From: Massilia varians
Lineage (GTDB): Bacteria > Pseudomonadota > Gammaproteobacteria > Burkholderiales > Burkholderiaceae_D
Length of the DNA: 64,000 bases
Direction: 5' to 3'
Assembly (NCBI RefSeq): GCF_027923905.1
Contig: NZ_AP026966.1
Coordinates: forward strand, 2,109,001 to 2,173,000
Shown: piece after piece, positions 41,337-50,165 of the stretch
Position numbering within the stretch: the first letter of the stretch is position 1
Layout of the letters: each line of letters starts with the position of its first letter
Notes under the pieces: model-generated
Told to the model about the DNA's origin: nothing
Databases searched by the model: none
Seen by the model: the letters and a program-made list of their open reading frames with translations, nothing else
Program-made: the position numbers and the translations under genes

Positions 41337-42955
41337 ACACGCCGATCGTCGCGGACCCAATCCAGGCCGGCCTCGCCAGGGGCTGGAAGATCGTCGACGC
41401 CGCGACACTGGCCCAGGATCGCAGGCTGGAGGCCGACGTCGTCATCGTCGGCAGCGGCGCCGGCGGCGGCGTCAGCGCCGAGATCCTGGCGCGCTCGGGA
41501 CTGTCCGTGATCGTGGTGGAAGAGGGCGCCCTAAAATCCTCGCGCGACTTCAAGATGCGCGAAGCCGAAGCCTATCCCGCGCTGTACCAGGAGTCGGCCG
41601 CGCGCAAGACCGTGGACAAGGGCATCAACATCCTGCAGGGCCGCACCGTGGGCGGTTCGACGGTCGTCAACTGGACCTCGAGCTTTCGCACCCCGCCCGC
41701 CACCCTCGACTGGTGGCGCCGCTACTACGCGCTGGCAGACAGCACGCCGGAGGCGCTGGCGCCCTGGTTCGCGATGATGGAGGCGCGCCTGCACATCGCC
41801 GACTGGCCGGGCGCGCCCAACGAGAACAACGCCGTCCTGCGCCGCGGCGCCGCCAGGCTCGGCATCCCCACAGGCCTGATCCGCCGCAACGTCGACGGCT
41901 GCTGGAACCTCGGCTACTGCGGCATGGGCTGCCCGACCAATGCCAAGCAGTCGATGCTGGTGACGAGCATCCCGGCCGCGCTGGACCACGGGGCCACCCT
42001 GGTAACGCGGGCGCGCGCGCAGCAGTTCGTCATCGGGGGCGAGCGGATCGAGGAGCTGCTGTGCCAGGCCCTGGATGCGCCTGGCGTGCTGCCCACCGGC
42101 CGCGTGCTGCGCCTGCGCGCGCGCCATGTCGTGGTGGCCGGCGGCGCGATCAATTCGCCCGCGCTGCTGCTGCGCTCGCAGGCCCCCGACCCCAGCGGGC
42201 TGCTGGGCCGGCGCACCTTCCTGCACCCGACCGTCATCTCGGCCGCGTTCTTCCCGCAGCGCGTCGAGGCCTGGGCCGGCGCGCCGCAGACCGTGTACTC
42301 CGACCATTTCCTGGCTGGCCCGATGGACGGTCCGATCGGCTACAAGCTGGAAGCGCCGCCGCTGCATCCCGTGCTGTTGGCCACCACCATGAACGGCTTC
42401 GGCGAGTCGCACGCCGCCATGATGCGCGACTTTCCCCACTTGCATGGCATGCTGGCCCTGCTGCGCGACGGCTTCCACGAAGGCGCGCCGGGCGGCGCCG
42501 TGCGCCTGCGCGGCGACGGCAGCCCGGAGCTCGACTACCCATTGACCAGCTACCTGTGGGACGGCGCGCGCCGCGCGCTGCTCACGATGGCCGAGATCCA
42601 GTTCGCGGCTGGCGCCAGCAGCGTGCAGCCGGCCCACGAGATGGCGCGCCGCTACGGCTCCTGGCGCGAGGCGAAGGCCGCCATCGCGGCCCTGCCGCAG
42701 GAATTGCAGCGCACGCGCGTGGCGTCGGCCCACGTGATGGGCGGCTGCGCGATGTCGGGCGACGAGCGCCTCGGCGTCACCACGCCAGACGGCCGCTACC
42801 GCGGCCTGGCCAACCTGTCGGTGCACGACGGCTCGCTGTTCCCGACCTCGCTCGGCGCCAATCCGCAACTGACCATCTACGCCCTCGCGGCCAAGCTGGC
42901 CAGCAGCCTGGCGACGTCCCTGACCGGCAGGCCGGCGGCCCGGCCCGCGGCCTGA
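41333..42955 (+). CDS. GMC-family FAD oxidoreductase (large subunit)
   Basis: 540 residues, GTG start with AAGGAG upstream, overlapping the previous stop. The FAD-binding motif is VVIVGSGAGGG (residues 36-46) and the GMC segment GSTVVNWTSSF follows. The C-terminal catalytic region has SAHVMGGCAMSGD and DGSLFPTSLGANPQLTIYA. GMC enzymes oxidise alcohols, sugars or sterols. There is no signal peptide of its own, so export with the Tat subunit is probable. The lipase gene begins 9 bp after its stop. Confidence 0.93.
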   Translation: MNTPIVADPIQAGLARGWKIVDAATLAQDRRLEADVVIVGSGAGGGVSAEILARSGLSVIVVEEGALKSSRDFKMREAEAYPALYQESAARKTVDKGINILQGRTVGGSTVVNWTSSFRTPPATLDWWRRYYALADSTPEALAPWFAMMEARLHIADWPGAPNENNAVLRRGAARLGIPTGLIRRNVDGCWNLGYCGMGCPTNAKQSMLVTSIPAALDHGATLVTRARAQQFVIGGERIEELLCQALDAPGVLPTGRVLRLRARHVVVAGGAINSPALLLRSQAPDPSGLLGRRTFLHPTVISAAFFPQRVEAWAGAPQTVYSDHFLAGPMDGPIGYKLEAPPLHPVLLATTMNGFGESHAAMMRDFPHLHGMLALLRDGFHEGAPGGAVRLRGDGSPELDYPLTSYLWDGARRALLTMAEIQFAAGASSVQPAHEMARRYGSWREAKAAIAALPQELQRTRVASAHVMGGCAMSGDERLGVTTPDGRYRGLANLSVHDGSLFPTSLGANPQLTIYALAAKLASSLATSLTGRPAARPAA

Positions 42956-42964
42956 GGAATCGCG

Positions 42965-43936
42965 ATGAGCGCACGCCGCCTGCTCCAGTTGCTGCTGCTC
43001 GTCCAGGCGCTTGCCGCGCTGGGCATCGGGGTGGCCGCGGTCCAGGTCTTCGGCGCCAGCCGCTGGCAGGCCCTGGCCCTGGGCCTGGGCAGCGTGGTGC
43101 TGGTGCGCCTGGCCATCAACCTCAACAACTTCTTCATGAGCGCGCGCTTCGCCAGTCCCACGCCGGGCGACTACCGGCTCGGCTTCACGGCGCGCATGCG
43201 CATGATCCTGGAAGAGTTCAGCGCCAGCATGCTGCAGTCCTCGTGGACCATGCCGCGCGCCAGCGCCCGCACCCGCATCCATCCGGGGGCGGGCACGCCG
43301 CCGGTCCTGCTCTTGCACGGCTACGGCTGCAACAGCGGCTACTGGTCGCACCTGGTGCCGCGCCTCGACGCCGCCGGCATCAGCCACGCCTCGGTCGACC
43401 TCGAACCGATCACCGGCGACATCGACGGCTACGCGCCGCTGGTCGAGCGCGCGGTGGAGGACTTGCTTGCCGCCACCGGCGCCGGCAAGGTGATCGTCGT
43501 CGCGCACAGCATGGGCGGGCTGGTGGCGCGCGCCTGGATGCGCGCCTGCGGCGCCAAGCGGGTGGCGCGCGTGATCACGCTCGGCACGCCGCACCACGGC
43601 ACCTGCCTGGCCGCCTTCGGCCTCGGTCTGAATGCGGCGCAGATGCGGCGGGCAGCGCGTGCCGACCCGCCCGAATGCGCCTGGCTGCGCGTGCTCGCCG
43701 CAAACGAGGATGCGGCCGGGCGCGCCCTGGTCACCTCGATCTTCTCGCATCACGACAACATCATCGCGCCCCAGACCTCGAGCGAGCTGCCGGGCGCGCG
43801 CAACCTGGCCGTCGGCGGCGTCGGCCACGTGGCGCTGGGGCGCAATCCGCGCGTGCTCGACCTGCTGATGGAAGAGATTGCCCGCGCCCGCCGTGCGGCG
43901 GCGGGACAGGAACAGGTCAAGCGAACCCGAGGCTAG
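42965..43936 (+). CDS. Membrane-anchored alpha/beta-hydrolase (lipase-like)
   Basis: 323 residues. Two N-terminal hydrophobic helices (about 5-28 and 32-52) precede an alpha/beta-hydrolase domain with oxyanion segment LLLHGYGCNSGYW, nucleophile elbow HSMGG (Ser182), an Asp candidate in HHDNI and His in VGGVGHVAL. A lipase or triacylglycerol/ester hydrolase role fits. It follows the GMC gene by 9 bp and would release substrates for it (inference). Confidence 0.87.
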   Translation: MSARRLLQLLLLVQALAALGIGVAAVQVFGASRWQALALGLGSVVLVRLAINLNNFFMSARFASPTPGDYRLGFTARMRMILEEFSASMLQSSWTMPRASARTRIHPGAGTPPVLLLHGYGCNSGYWSHLVPRLDAAGISHASVDLEPITGDIDGYAPLVERAVEDLLAATGAGKVIVVAHSMGGLVARAWMRACGAKRVARVITLGTPHHGTCLAAFGLGLNAAQMRRAARADPPECAWLRVLAANEDAAGRALVTSIFSHHDNIIAPQTSSELPGARNLAVGGVGHVALGRNPRVLDLLMEEIARARRAAAGQEQVKRTRG

Positions 43937-43993
43937 CTGTATTTACGGGCGCCGTGTTAAAGTAGGCGCAACGCCGCCACTGGAGCGCCGATC

Positions 43994-44758
43994 TTGGCCC
44001 GCATCCTGATCATCGAAGACAATCCAGCAAACCTTGAGCTGATGGCGTTTCTGCTCACCGCCTATGGACACAGCGCCGTCGCTACACCCGACGGCCCGCG
44101 CGGCATTGCTTGCGCCCGCGCCGCGCCGCCCGACCTGGTCGCCTGCGACGTCAACCTGCCCGGCATGGACGGCTTCGCGGTGCTGGCCGCGCTCAAGGCC
44201 GAACCCTCCCTCGCCAGGGTGCCGGTGCTGGCCGTGACCGCGCTGGCGATGGCCGGCGACCGCGAGAAGGTGCTGGCCGCCGGTTTCGACGGCTACATCA
44301 GCAAGCCGATCGAACCGGAGAGCTTCGTGGCGGAACTCGAAGCCTTCCTGCCAGCCGCCCCATCGGCGCATGCCGCCCGGCCGGCCGTCCTGCTGGTCGA
44401 CGACGACCCCTTCATGCTGGCCGTGCTGGCCGACATGCTCGGCGACGAACCGGTGCGGGTGCTGAGCGCCGCGTCCGGCCTAGACGCCCTGGCCCTGCTC
44501 GAGCGCGAGCCGGTCGAGGTCATCCTGTGCGACCAGGCCATGCCGGGCATGCGCGGCACCGAGGTGCTGGCCCGGGTCGCCGCGCTGTACCCGCGCACCG
44601 TGCGGCTGATGCTGACCGGGCAGCAGGACCTGGCCGAGATCGACGCGGCGCTGCGCTCCGGTGCGGTTGACGCCCATTACGCCAAGCCGGTGTCGGCAGG
44701 CAGCCTGCGCGAACGCGTGCGCGAGGCGCTGGCGCTGCAGCGCAGCCGCGCCCTTTAG
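43994..44758 (+). CDS. Double-receiver response regulator without output domain
   Basis: 254 residues from a TTG start (TGGAG 8 bp upstream). Two REC domains in tandem: first with Asp52 and KP at about 104-105, second with VDDD at 135-138, phosphorylation Asp180 and KP near 239. No DNA-binding or enzymatic part. It could act as a phosphate sink or as a protein-protein switch. No histidine kinase is encoded nearby. It is 57 bp after the lipase and 58 bp before the phasin gene. Confidence 0.87.
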   Translation: MARILIIEDNPANLELMAFLLTAYGHSAVATPDGPRGIACARAAPPDLVACDVNLPGMDGFAVLAALKAEPSLARVPVLAVTALAMAGDREKVLAAGFDGYISKPIEPESFVAELEAFLPAAPSAHAARPAVLLVDDDPFMLAVLADMLGDEPVRVLSAASGLDALALLEREPVEVILCDQAMPGMRGTEVLARVAALYPRTVRLMLTGQQDLAEIDAALRSGAVDAHYAKPVSAGSLRERVREALALQRSRAL

Positions 44759-44816
44759 AATCCTGTTTCTAGCGTGCTTGCCTAGAATGGGCTGCACCGG
44801 ATTCGCAAGGAACATC

Positions 44817-45299
44817 ATGAGCAAGAAACTTCCCGTGGAGGACGACGACGAGGCCCTGGCCCGCGCCGTGCGCGCATCGGCCCAGCAGATCTGGCAGGCC
44901 GGACTCGGCGCCTTCGCCAAGGCCCAGGAAGCGGGCGAGGGCGGGCGCTCGTTCACGCGCCTGGTGCGCGACGGCAGCGTGCTGGCCAGCCGCGCGCGCG
45001 AGGTCGAGGAAGCCAGCGGCACCGTGGCGCGCGCCGCCGAGCGGGCCGCGCGCAGGGGCGGCCGCGGCAGCGGCTCCTGGGGCAAGCTGGAACAGGTGTT
45101 CGAGGAGCGCGTGGCGCGCGCCCTGGCCACCATCGGCGTGCCGGCCGCGAGCGAGGTCGAGGCGCTGCGCCGCCGCGTCGACGAGCTGGAGATGATGCTG
45201 GCGGAGCTCAGTGCGCGCCAGAGCGCGGCCGCGGCCCCGAAAAAACGCACGCGCCGGGTGGACAAGCGTGACGAACCCGAGGAAGAAGAAGGCGCCTGA
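44817..45299 (+). CDS. PHA granule phasin (PhaF/PhaI type)
   Basis: 160 residues with the phasin helix DEALARAVRASAQQIWQAGLGAFAKAQEAGEGGRSFTRLVRDG characteristic of the poly(hydroxyalkanoate) granule-associated family, then a long helix with VEALRRRVDELEMMLAELSAR and a basic tail KKRTRRVDKRDEPEEEEGA. It would coat PHA granules. The neighbouring TetR gene downstream and the oxidase/lipase genes upstream suggest control of lipid or PHA metabolism. The ATG at 44817 follows CAAGGAAC. Confidence 0.87.
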   Translation: MSKKLPVEDDDEALARAVRASAQQIWQAGLGAFAKAQEAGEGGRSFTRLVRDGSVLASRAREVEEASGTVARAAERAARRGGRGSGSWGKLEQVFEERVARALATIGVPAASEVEALRRRVDELEMMLAELSARQSAAAAPKKRTRRVDKRDEPEEEEGA

Positions 45300-45321
45300 G
45301 CGGCTTTCTATGCTGTTTCAT

Positions 45322-45339
45322 TAACACCATTTGGTGTTA
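45322..45339. promoter_or_regulatory. Perfect TAACACCA-TT-TGGTGTTA palindrome (TetR operator candidate)
   Basis: Perfect 8-bp arms around TT, 33 bp upstream of the TetR ATG at 45373 and 22 bp after the phasin stop. Size and position fit autorepression by the TetR protein. Confidence 0.65.
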
Positions 45340-45372
45340 TCCTCGCGGCTGGAATCACAAACTTCGCCCTTC

Positions 45373-46068
45373 ATGCAACAAAAAGCTCCGCGCCGGACCC
45401 GCGAACGCATCCTCGAGCTCTCGCTCAGGCTGTTCAACGAGTTCGGCGAGCCGAACATCACGACGACGGTCATTGCCGAGGAGATGAACATCTCGCCCGG
45501 CAACCTGTACTATCACTTCCGAAACAAGGACGACATCGTCAACTCGATCTTCGTCCAGTTCGAGGCGGAGATCGAACGCATCCTGACGGTGCCGGCCGGG
45601 CGCCGCTCGAACATGGAGGACGTGTGGCTCTACCTGCACCTGATGTTCGAACTGATCTGGCGCTACCGCTTCTTCTACCGTGACCTGAACGACCTGCTGT
45701 CGCGCAACCGCAAGCTCGAACTGCACTTCAAGGCGATCCTGGCGCACAAGATCAAGGTGGCGCGCCAGTTGTGCGAAGACCTGCGCAGCGAAGGCTCGCT
45801 GGAAGCGGGCGACCAGCAGATCGGCGCGATGGCGACCAACATGGTGGTGGTGGCGACCTATTGGCTGTCCTATGAATACGTGCGCAACCCGCGCAAGTAC
45901 AGCGAGCAGCAGGCCATCGCAGATGCGCTCGCGCGCGGCTGCTACCAGGTGCTGGCCATGCTCGGCCCCTACCTGCGCGGCGACACCCGCCTGCTGTTCG
46001 AGAAGCTGTCCGAGGAATACCTCAAGAAGCTGTCCGCCGAGGCCCGCCCCGGCGCCGAATTCCTGTAA
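45373..46068 (+). CDS. TetR-family transcriptional regulator (next to phasin)
   Basis: 231 residues: an N-terminal TetR helix-turn-helix (LFNEFGEPNITTTVIAEEMNISPGNLYYHFRNKDDIV) and a ligand domain with a C-terminal hydrophobic core (YWLSYEYVRNPRK). The operator candidate lies just upstream. Neighbours are a phasin gene and a LOG gene; regulation of the PHA or GMC cluster is plausible but not shown. The start is MQQKAPRRTRERILE at 45373. Confidence 0.87.
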   Translation: MQQKAPRRTRERILELSLRLFNEFGEPNITTTVIAEEMNISPGNLYYHFRNKDDIVNSIFVQFEAEIERILTVPAGRRSNMEDVWLYLHLMFELIWRYRFFYRDLNDLLSRNRKLELHFKAILAHKIKVARQLCEDLRSEGSLEAGDQQIGAMATNMVVVATYWLSYEYVRNPRKYSEQQAIADALARGCYQVLAMLGPYLRGDTRLLFEKLSEEYLKKLSAEARPGAEFL

Positions 46069-46088
46069 CTTTTTTTCGCTCCACGACG

Positions 46089-46643
46089 ATGAAAACCCTG
46101 GCCGTCTACTGCGGCGCCTCGCATGGCGTCAATCCGATCTACACCGATTGCGCACGCGGCCTGGCGGCCTCGCTGGTCGAGCACAACATCGGCCTGGTCT
46201 ACGGCGGCGGCAAGGTCGGCCTGATGGGCGTGATCGCCGACGAGGTGCTGCGCCTGGGCGGCGAAGCCACCGGCGTGATTCCGAAAGCCCTGCTCGACCG
46301 CGAAGTCGGCCACGCCGGCCTGACCCGCCTGTTCGTGGTCAAGGACATGCACGAACGCAAGGCCATGATGGCCGAGCTGTCCGCCGGCTTCATCGCCATG
46401 CCGGGCGGGATGGGCACGCTGGAAGAGCTGTTCGAGATGCTGACCTGGGCCCAGCTGGGCATCCATGCCAAACCGATCGGCCTGCTCAATGCGAACGGCT
46501 TCTGGGACGGCCTGGTGGGCTTCGTGCGCCACCAGAGCGCGGAAGGCTTCGTGCGGCCCGAACACCTCGACCTGATGCGGGTCGACGCCGACCCGGATGC
46601 CTTGATCCGCAGCCTGCGCGCGGCGGCAGCTCCCGCCGCCTGA
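46089..46643 (+). CDS. LOG-family (cytokinin riboside phosphorylase-like) protein
   Basis: 184 residues with the Rossmann-type signature VYGGGKVGLMG and active segment PGGMGTLEELFEMLTW. LOG proteins cleave the N-glycosidic bond of (cytokinin) nucleoside 5'-monophosphates; bacterial members commonly act on AMP. The TetR gene ends 20 bp upstream, and GCC-rich inverted repeat GCCCCGCATGCGGGGC follows at 46649. Confidence 0.9.
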   Translation: MKTLAVYCGASHGVNPIYTDCARGLAASLVEHNIGLVYGGGKVGLMGVIADEVLRLGGEATGVIPKALLDREVGHAGLTRLFVVKDMHERKAMMAELSAGFIAMPGGMGTLEELFEMLTWAQLGIHAKPIGLLNANGFWDGLVGFVRHQSAEGFVRPEHLDLMRVDADPDALIRSLRAAAAPAA

Positions 46644-46732
46644 GGCGAGCCCCGCATGCGGGGCGAAGAAAATAGCTGGAACTTTTTGCCCGGTCAAACG
46701 GAATACCACTATCGTCCACCTTCTTTCGCCCC

Positions 46733-48103
46733 ATGACGCCTGCATCGATCGCCCTCAACCGCCTCGGCCTCGGCGCCCGCCCGGACGAGGGAGCGCCGGC
46801 GGACCCGCGCCGCTGGCTGCTGTCCCAGCTGGATGCCTACGATCCCTTGCCGGCGCCCTGGCGCCGTTTGCCGCATAGCGCGCAGGTCGCGGCCGACTGG
46901 GTCGCGCAAGAGCGTGCGCAGCGCCAGGCGCCGGCGGACCAGCGCGCCGGCCTGCGCGAAGCCTGGCGCCGCAAGGAGGGCGAGGCCTACCGCGCCGCCA
47001 TCGGGGCGCGCGTCGCCAGCGCCTTGCAGACCCCCACGCCCTTCGTCGAACGCCTGGTGCACTTCTGGTCGAATCACTTCGCCGTGTCGGTCGACAAGGG
47101 GCCAGTGACCGGACTGGCCGGCAGCTTCGAGCGCGACGCCATCCGCCCGCACGTCCTGGGACGCTTCGACGCGCTCCTGGTGTCGGCGGTGCGCCATCCG
47201 GCCATGCTGGTCTATCTGGACCAGGCCCGCTCCACCGGCCCGGACAGTCCGGCCGGCCAGCGCGCCCGGCTCAGGCAGCGCAACAACGCGGGCCTGAACG
47301 AGAACCTGGCGCGCGAGATCCTCGAGCTGCATACGCTCGGGGTGCGCGGCGGCTACACCCAGCGCGACGTCGGCGAATTCGCACGCGCGCTCACCGGCTG
47401 GACCCTGCCCGACGATCGCGGCCAGGCCATGCCTGCGCAAGCGTTCTCGCCATTTCGCTTCGCCCCGGCGCTGCACGAACCGGGCAGCCGGCAGGTAGCG
47501 GGGCGCAGCTACCCGCCGGGCGGCGAGGAGCAGGCGCACGCCGTGCTGCGCGACCTGGCCGCGGCGCCGGCCACCGCCGAGCACATCGCCCTCAAGCTGG
47601 CGCGCCACTTCGTGGCTGACGAGCCGCCGGCGAGCCTGGTGCTGCGCCTGGCCGCGGCCTTCCGCACCAGCGGCGGCGACCTGCCCAGCATGTACCGCGA
47701 ACTGGTGCTGGCGCCGGAAACCTGGGCCCCGGGCCCCGGCAAGTTCAAGTCGCCCTGGGACTGGGGCATCTCGAGCCTGCGCGCGCTGGAGCGGCGCGAG
47801 ATGCCGGACCAGCAGGCGGCCGGCCTGATGAACCAGCTCGGGCAGCCGGTGTGGCGTCCCGGTTCGCCGGCCGGCTACGGCGACACGGCCGCCTCCTGGG
47901 CCGCGCCGGACGCCTTGCTGCGCCGCGTCGAAGCCGCCCAGCGCTTCGGCGCGCAGGCCGGGGCCCGGGTCGATGCGCGCGCGCTGGCGCTGCGCGTCCT
48001 GCCGGGCATTGCCGAAGGCACGCGCCAGGCGATCGCCCGTGCCGACAGCCCGGCCACGGCGCTGGCACTGCTGCTGGCTTCCCCCGACTTCCTGAGGAGA
48101 TGA
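46733..48103 (+). CDS. DUF1800 family protein
   Basis: 456 residues with the DUF1800 segments NRLGLGARP at the N-terminus, WSNHFAVSVDKGP and LNENLAREILELHTLGVRGGYTQ. The family has no assigned reaction; it nearly always pairs with a DUF1501 protein, as here (the next start is 1 bp after this stop). No signal peptide, unlike many members, and a Pro-rich segment follows. An operon with DUF1501 is certain from spacing. Confidence 0.92.
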   Translation: MTPASIALNRLGLGARPDEGAPADPRRWLLSQLDAYDPLPAPWRRLPHSAQVAADWVAQERAQRQAPADQRAGLREAWRRKEGEAYRAAIGARVASALQTPTPFVERLVHFWSNHFAVSVDKGPVTGLAGSFERDAIRPHVLGRFDALLVSAVRHPAMLVYLDQARSTGPDSPAGQRARLRQRNNAGLNENLAREILELHTLGVRGGYTQRDVGEFARALTGWTLPDDRGQAMPAQAFSPFRFAPALHEPGSRQVAGRSYPPGGEEQAHAVLRDLAAAPATAEHIALKLARHFVADEPPASLVLRLAAAFRTSGGDLPSMYRELVLAPETWAPGPGKFKSPWDWGISSLRALERREMPDQQAAGLMNQLGQPVWRPGSPAGYGDTAASWAAPDALLRRVEAAQRFGAQAGARVDARALALRVLPGIAEGTRQAIARADSPATALALLLASPDFLRR

Positions 48104-48104
48104 C

Positions 48105-49259
48105 ATGAGTCTCGACCGACGTGCCTTTCTTGCGGGCGCCACGGCGCTGCTGGCCGGGCCGCGCCTGAGCTTCGCCGGCGCCGCCATTCCGGGCGAGCGG
48201 CGCTTCGTCTTCATCATCCAGCGCGGCGCGGCCGATGGCCTGCACACCGTGATCCCGATCGCCGACCCGGGCTATGCGCGCCTGCGCGGCGCGCTGGCGA
48301 TCGCGCCGGAAAGCGCGCTCCAGCTCGACGGCAGCTTCGCGCTGCATCCGTCGCTGGCCACGCTGCACGGGTTGTACGGCGCGGGCCAGGCCAGCTTCTT
48401 CCACGCCGTGGCCTCGCCTTACCGCGAGCGTTCGCACTTCGACGGCCAGAACATTCTCGAGACCGGCGGGCGCGCCGCCTATACGCTCAAGGACGGCTGG
48501 ATGAACCGCCTGGTGGCCCTGCTGTCGCAGCCCGGCAGGAGCGCCATCGCCTTCGCCCCGACCGTGCCGATGGCGCTGCGGGGAAGCCTGCCGGTGCCGT
48601 CCTATGCCCCGTCCGGCCTGCCGGACGCGAACGAGGACCTGATGCTGCGCGTGCAGCAGCTGTATGCGAACGACGCCCAGCTGCATGCGCTGTGGTCCGC
48701 CGCCATGGACGCGCGCGGCATGGCGGGCAGCATGGACGGCAAGGCCAGGCGCCAGGAGCCGGGCGAACTGGGACGCATGGCTGCCGGCTTTCTGGCGCGC
48801 GCGGACGGCCCGCGCATCGCGATGATCGAGACCGGCGGCTGGGACACTCACAGCGGCCAGGCCGGCCGGCTGGCGGCCCAGCTGCGCAACCTGGATACCC
48901 TGGTGGCCGGCCTGCGCCAGGGCCTGGGCGATGCCTGGGACCATACCGTGGTGCTGGTGGCGACCGAGTTCGGCCGTACGGCGGCGGCCAACGGCACCGG
49001 CGGCACCGACCATGGCACCGGCGCGGCCGCCATGCTGCTCGGCGGCGCGGTGCAGGGCGGACGGGTCGTGGTGGACTGGCCGGGCCTGGCCCCGGGCGAG
49101 CTGTTCGAGGGGCGCGACCTGCGCCCGACGCTGGGTCTCGACACCCTGATTTCCCAGGTCTGCGCCGAGGCGTTCCGGATCGATCCGCAGCGCATGGCGC
49201 GCACCCTGTTCCCGGATGCGCCTGCGGGCAAGGCCTTAGCGCGCCTCCTGAAGGCCTGA
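48105..49259 (+). CDS. DUF1501 family (sulfatase-like) Tat-type protein
   Basis: 384 residues. DRRAFLAGATALLAG is a Tat-like signal, so export is likely. Family segments: QRGAADGLHTV, ASPYRERSHFDGQN, ETGGWDTHSG and TEFGRTAAANGTGGTDHG (alkaline-phosphatase-superfamily metal ligands Asp, His). The DUF1800/DUF1501 pair is conserved but of unknown function. Its 3' end overlaps the convergent sugar-kinase gene by 24 bp. Confidence 0.92.
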   Translation: MSLDRRAFLAGATALLAGPRLSFAGAAIPGERRFVFIIQRGAADGLHTVIPIADPGYARLRGALAIAPESALQLDGSFALHPSLATLHGLYGAGQASFFHAVASPYRERSHFDGQNILETGGRAAYTLKDGWMNRLVALLSQPGRSAIAFAPTVPMALRGSLPVPSYAPSGLPDANEDLMLRVQQLYANDAQLHALWSAAMDARGMAGSMDGKARRQEPGELGRMAAGFLARADGPRIAMIETGGWDTHSGQAGRLAAQLRNLDTLVAGLRQGLGDAWDHTVVLVATEFGRTAAANGTGGTDHGTGAAAMLLGGAVQGGRVVVDWPGLAPGELFEGRDLRPTLGLDTLISQVCAEAFRIDPQRMARTLFPDAPAGKALARLLKA

Positions 49260-50165
49260 GCCGGCGCGATAGCGCGCCAGCTCGTCCAGCCCCAGGCTGC
49301 GCTCGGCCGTCCCCTGGAAGCGGCAGGCGAACGCGCCGCCGATGGCCCCGGTGCGCATGCATTCGTCCACCGTGGCGCCCTCGAACCAGGCGTGCAGGAA
49401 GGCGGACGAGAAGGCGTCGCCGGCGCCGTTGCTGTCCACCACCGGCCCGTCCAGCCTGGCGCAGGCGGTGTGCCGGATCCGTTCCTGTCCCCGTTCCAGC
49501 ACATGGCTGCCTGCCGCGCCGGCGGTTGCCACGACCAGCCGCGCCCGGCCCTCGCGCAGGATGGCGCGCATCGCGTCGAACACGCCCTCGCCCAGCGCCG
49601 CGGCGCTCAGGAACACCAGGTCGGCGCGCCGCGCGAAGCCCAGGTGATGGGGATTGGCGCCGTCCCAGTCGTGCAGGTCGGTCGACACCGGCAGGCCGAG
49701 CGCGGCGGCGTCGTCGAACAGCGCGGCGGCCCAGGGCATGATGCTCAGGTGGACGTGTTCCGAGGCCTGCATGTGCGCGAGGTAGAACGAGCGCGGCATG
49801 CGCAATGTATCGGGATGGCGCCCGTCGTACAGCGACGTCCGGCGTCCGTCCGGGGCGACCAGGTTGACGCTGCGCCGGGTGCCGCTCGGGTGGACCAGGT
49901 AGTCGAAGGGCAGACCACGCTCGCGGTAACGGGCGTGGGTCAGTTGCGCCTGCGGGTCGTCGCCGACGAAGTCGATCAGCACCGGGTGATGGCCGAGCGC
50001 CAGCAGGCCGAGGGCGACGCCGTTGCCCGTGTGGGCCACGTAATCGCACACGGGTGGCACGTGGATCGAATCGGCCGGCGCCAGCGGCAGGGCGGGGACG
50101 TGCACGACGGTGTCGATGCCGACGCCGCCGGCCACCAGCACCGGTCTGCCGCCGGCGCTCACCAT
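49236..50165 (-). CDS. PfkB-family carbohydrate kinase
   Basis: 309 residues. The PfkB fold is shown by GGVGIDTVVHVPALP at the start, HTGNGVALGLLALGH and the C-terminal catalytic DSNGAGDAFSSAFLHA (Asp of GAGD). The sugar or nucleoside substrate is not identifiable. It is co-directional with and 7 bp overlapped by the end of the GH13 amylase gene (50159-50165), so the amylase is translated first and this kinase second: glucan cleavage followed by sugar phosphorylation (inference). Confidence 0.87.
   Translation of the reverse strand: MVSAGGRPVLVAGGVGIDTVVHVPALPLAPADSIHVPPVCDYVAHTGNGVALGLLALGHHPVLIDFVGDDPQAQLTHARYRERGLPFDYLVHPSGTRRSVNLVAPDGRRTSLYDGRHPDTLRMPRSFYLAHMQASEHVHLSIMPWAAALFDDAAALGLPVSTDLHDWDGANPHHLGFARRADLVFLSAAALGEGVFDAMRAILREGRARLVVATAGAAGSHVLERGQERIRHTACARLDGPVVDSNGAGDAFSSAFLHAWFEGATVDECMRTGAIGGAFACRFQGTAERSLGLDELARYRAGSGLQEAR

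Noticed and set aside
46649..46664. GCCCCGC/GCGGGGC palindrome as terminator of the LOG gene
   Set aside because: Good stem but no T-tract, so it was not listed as a terminator.
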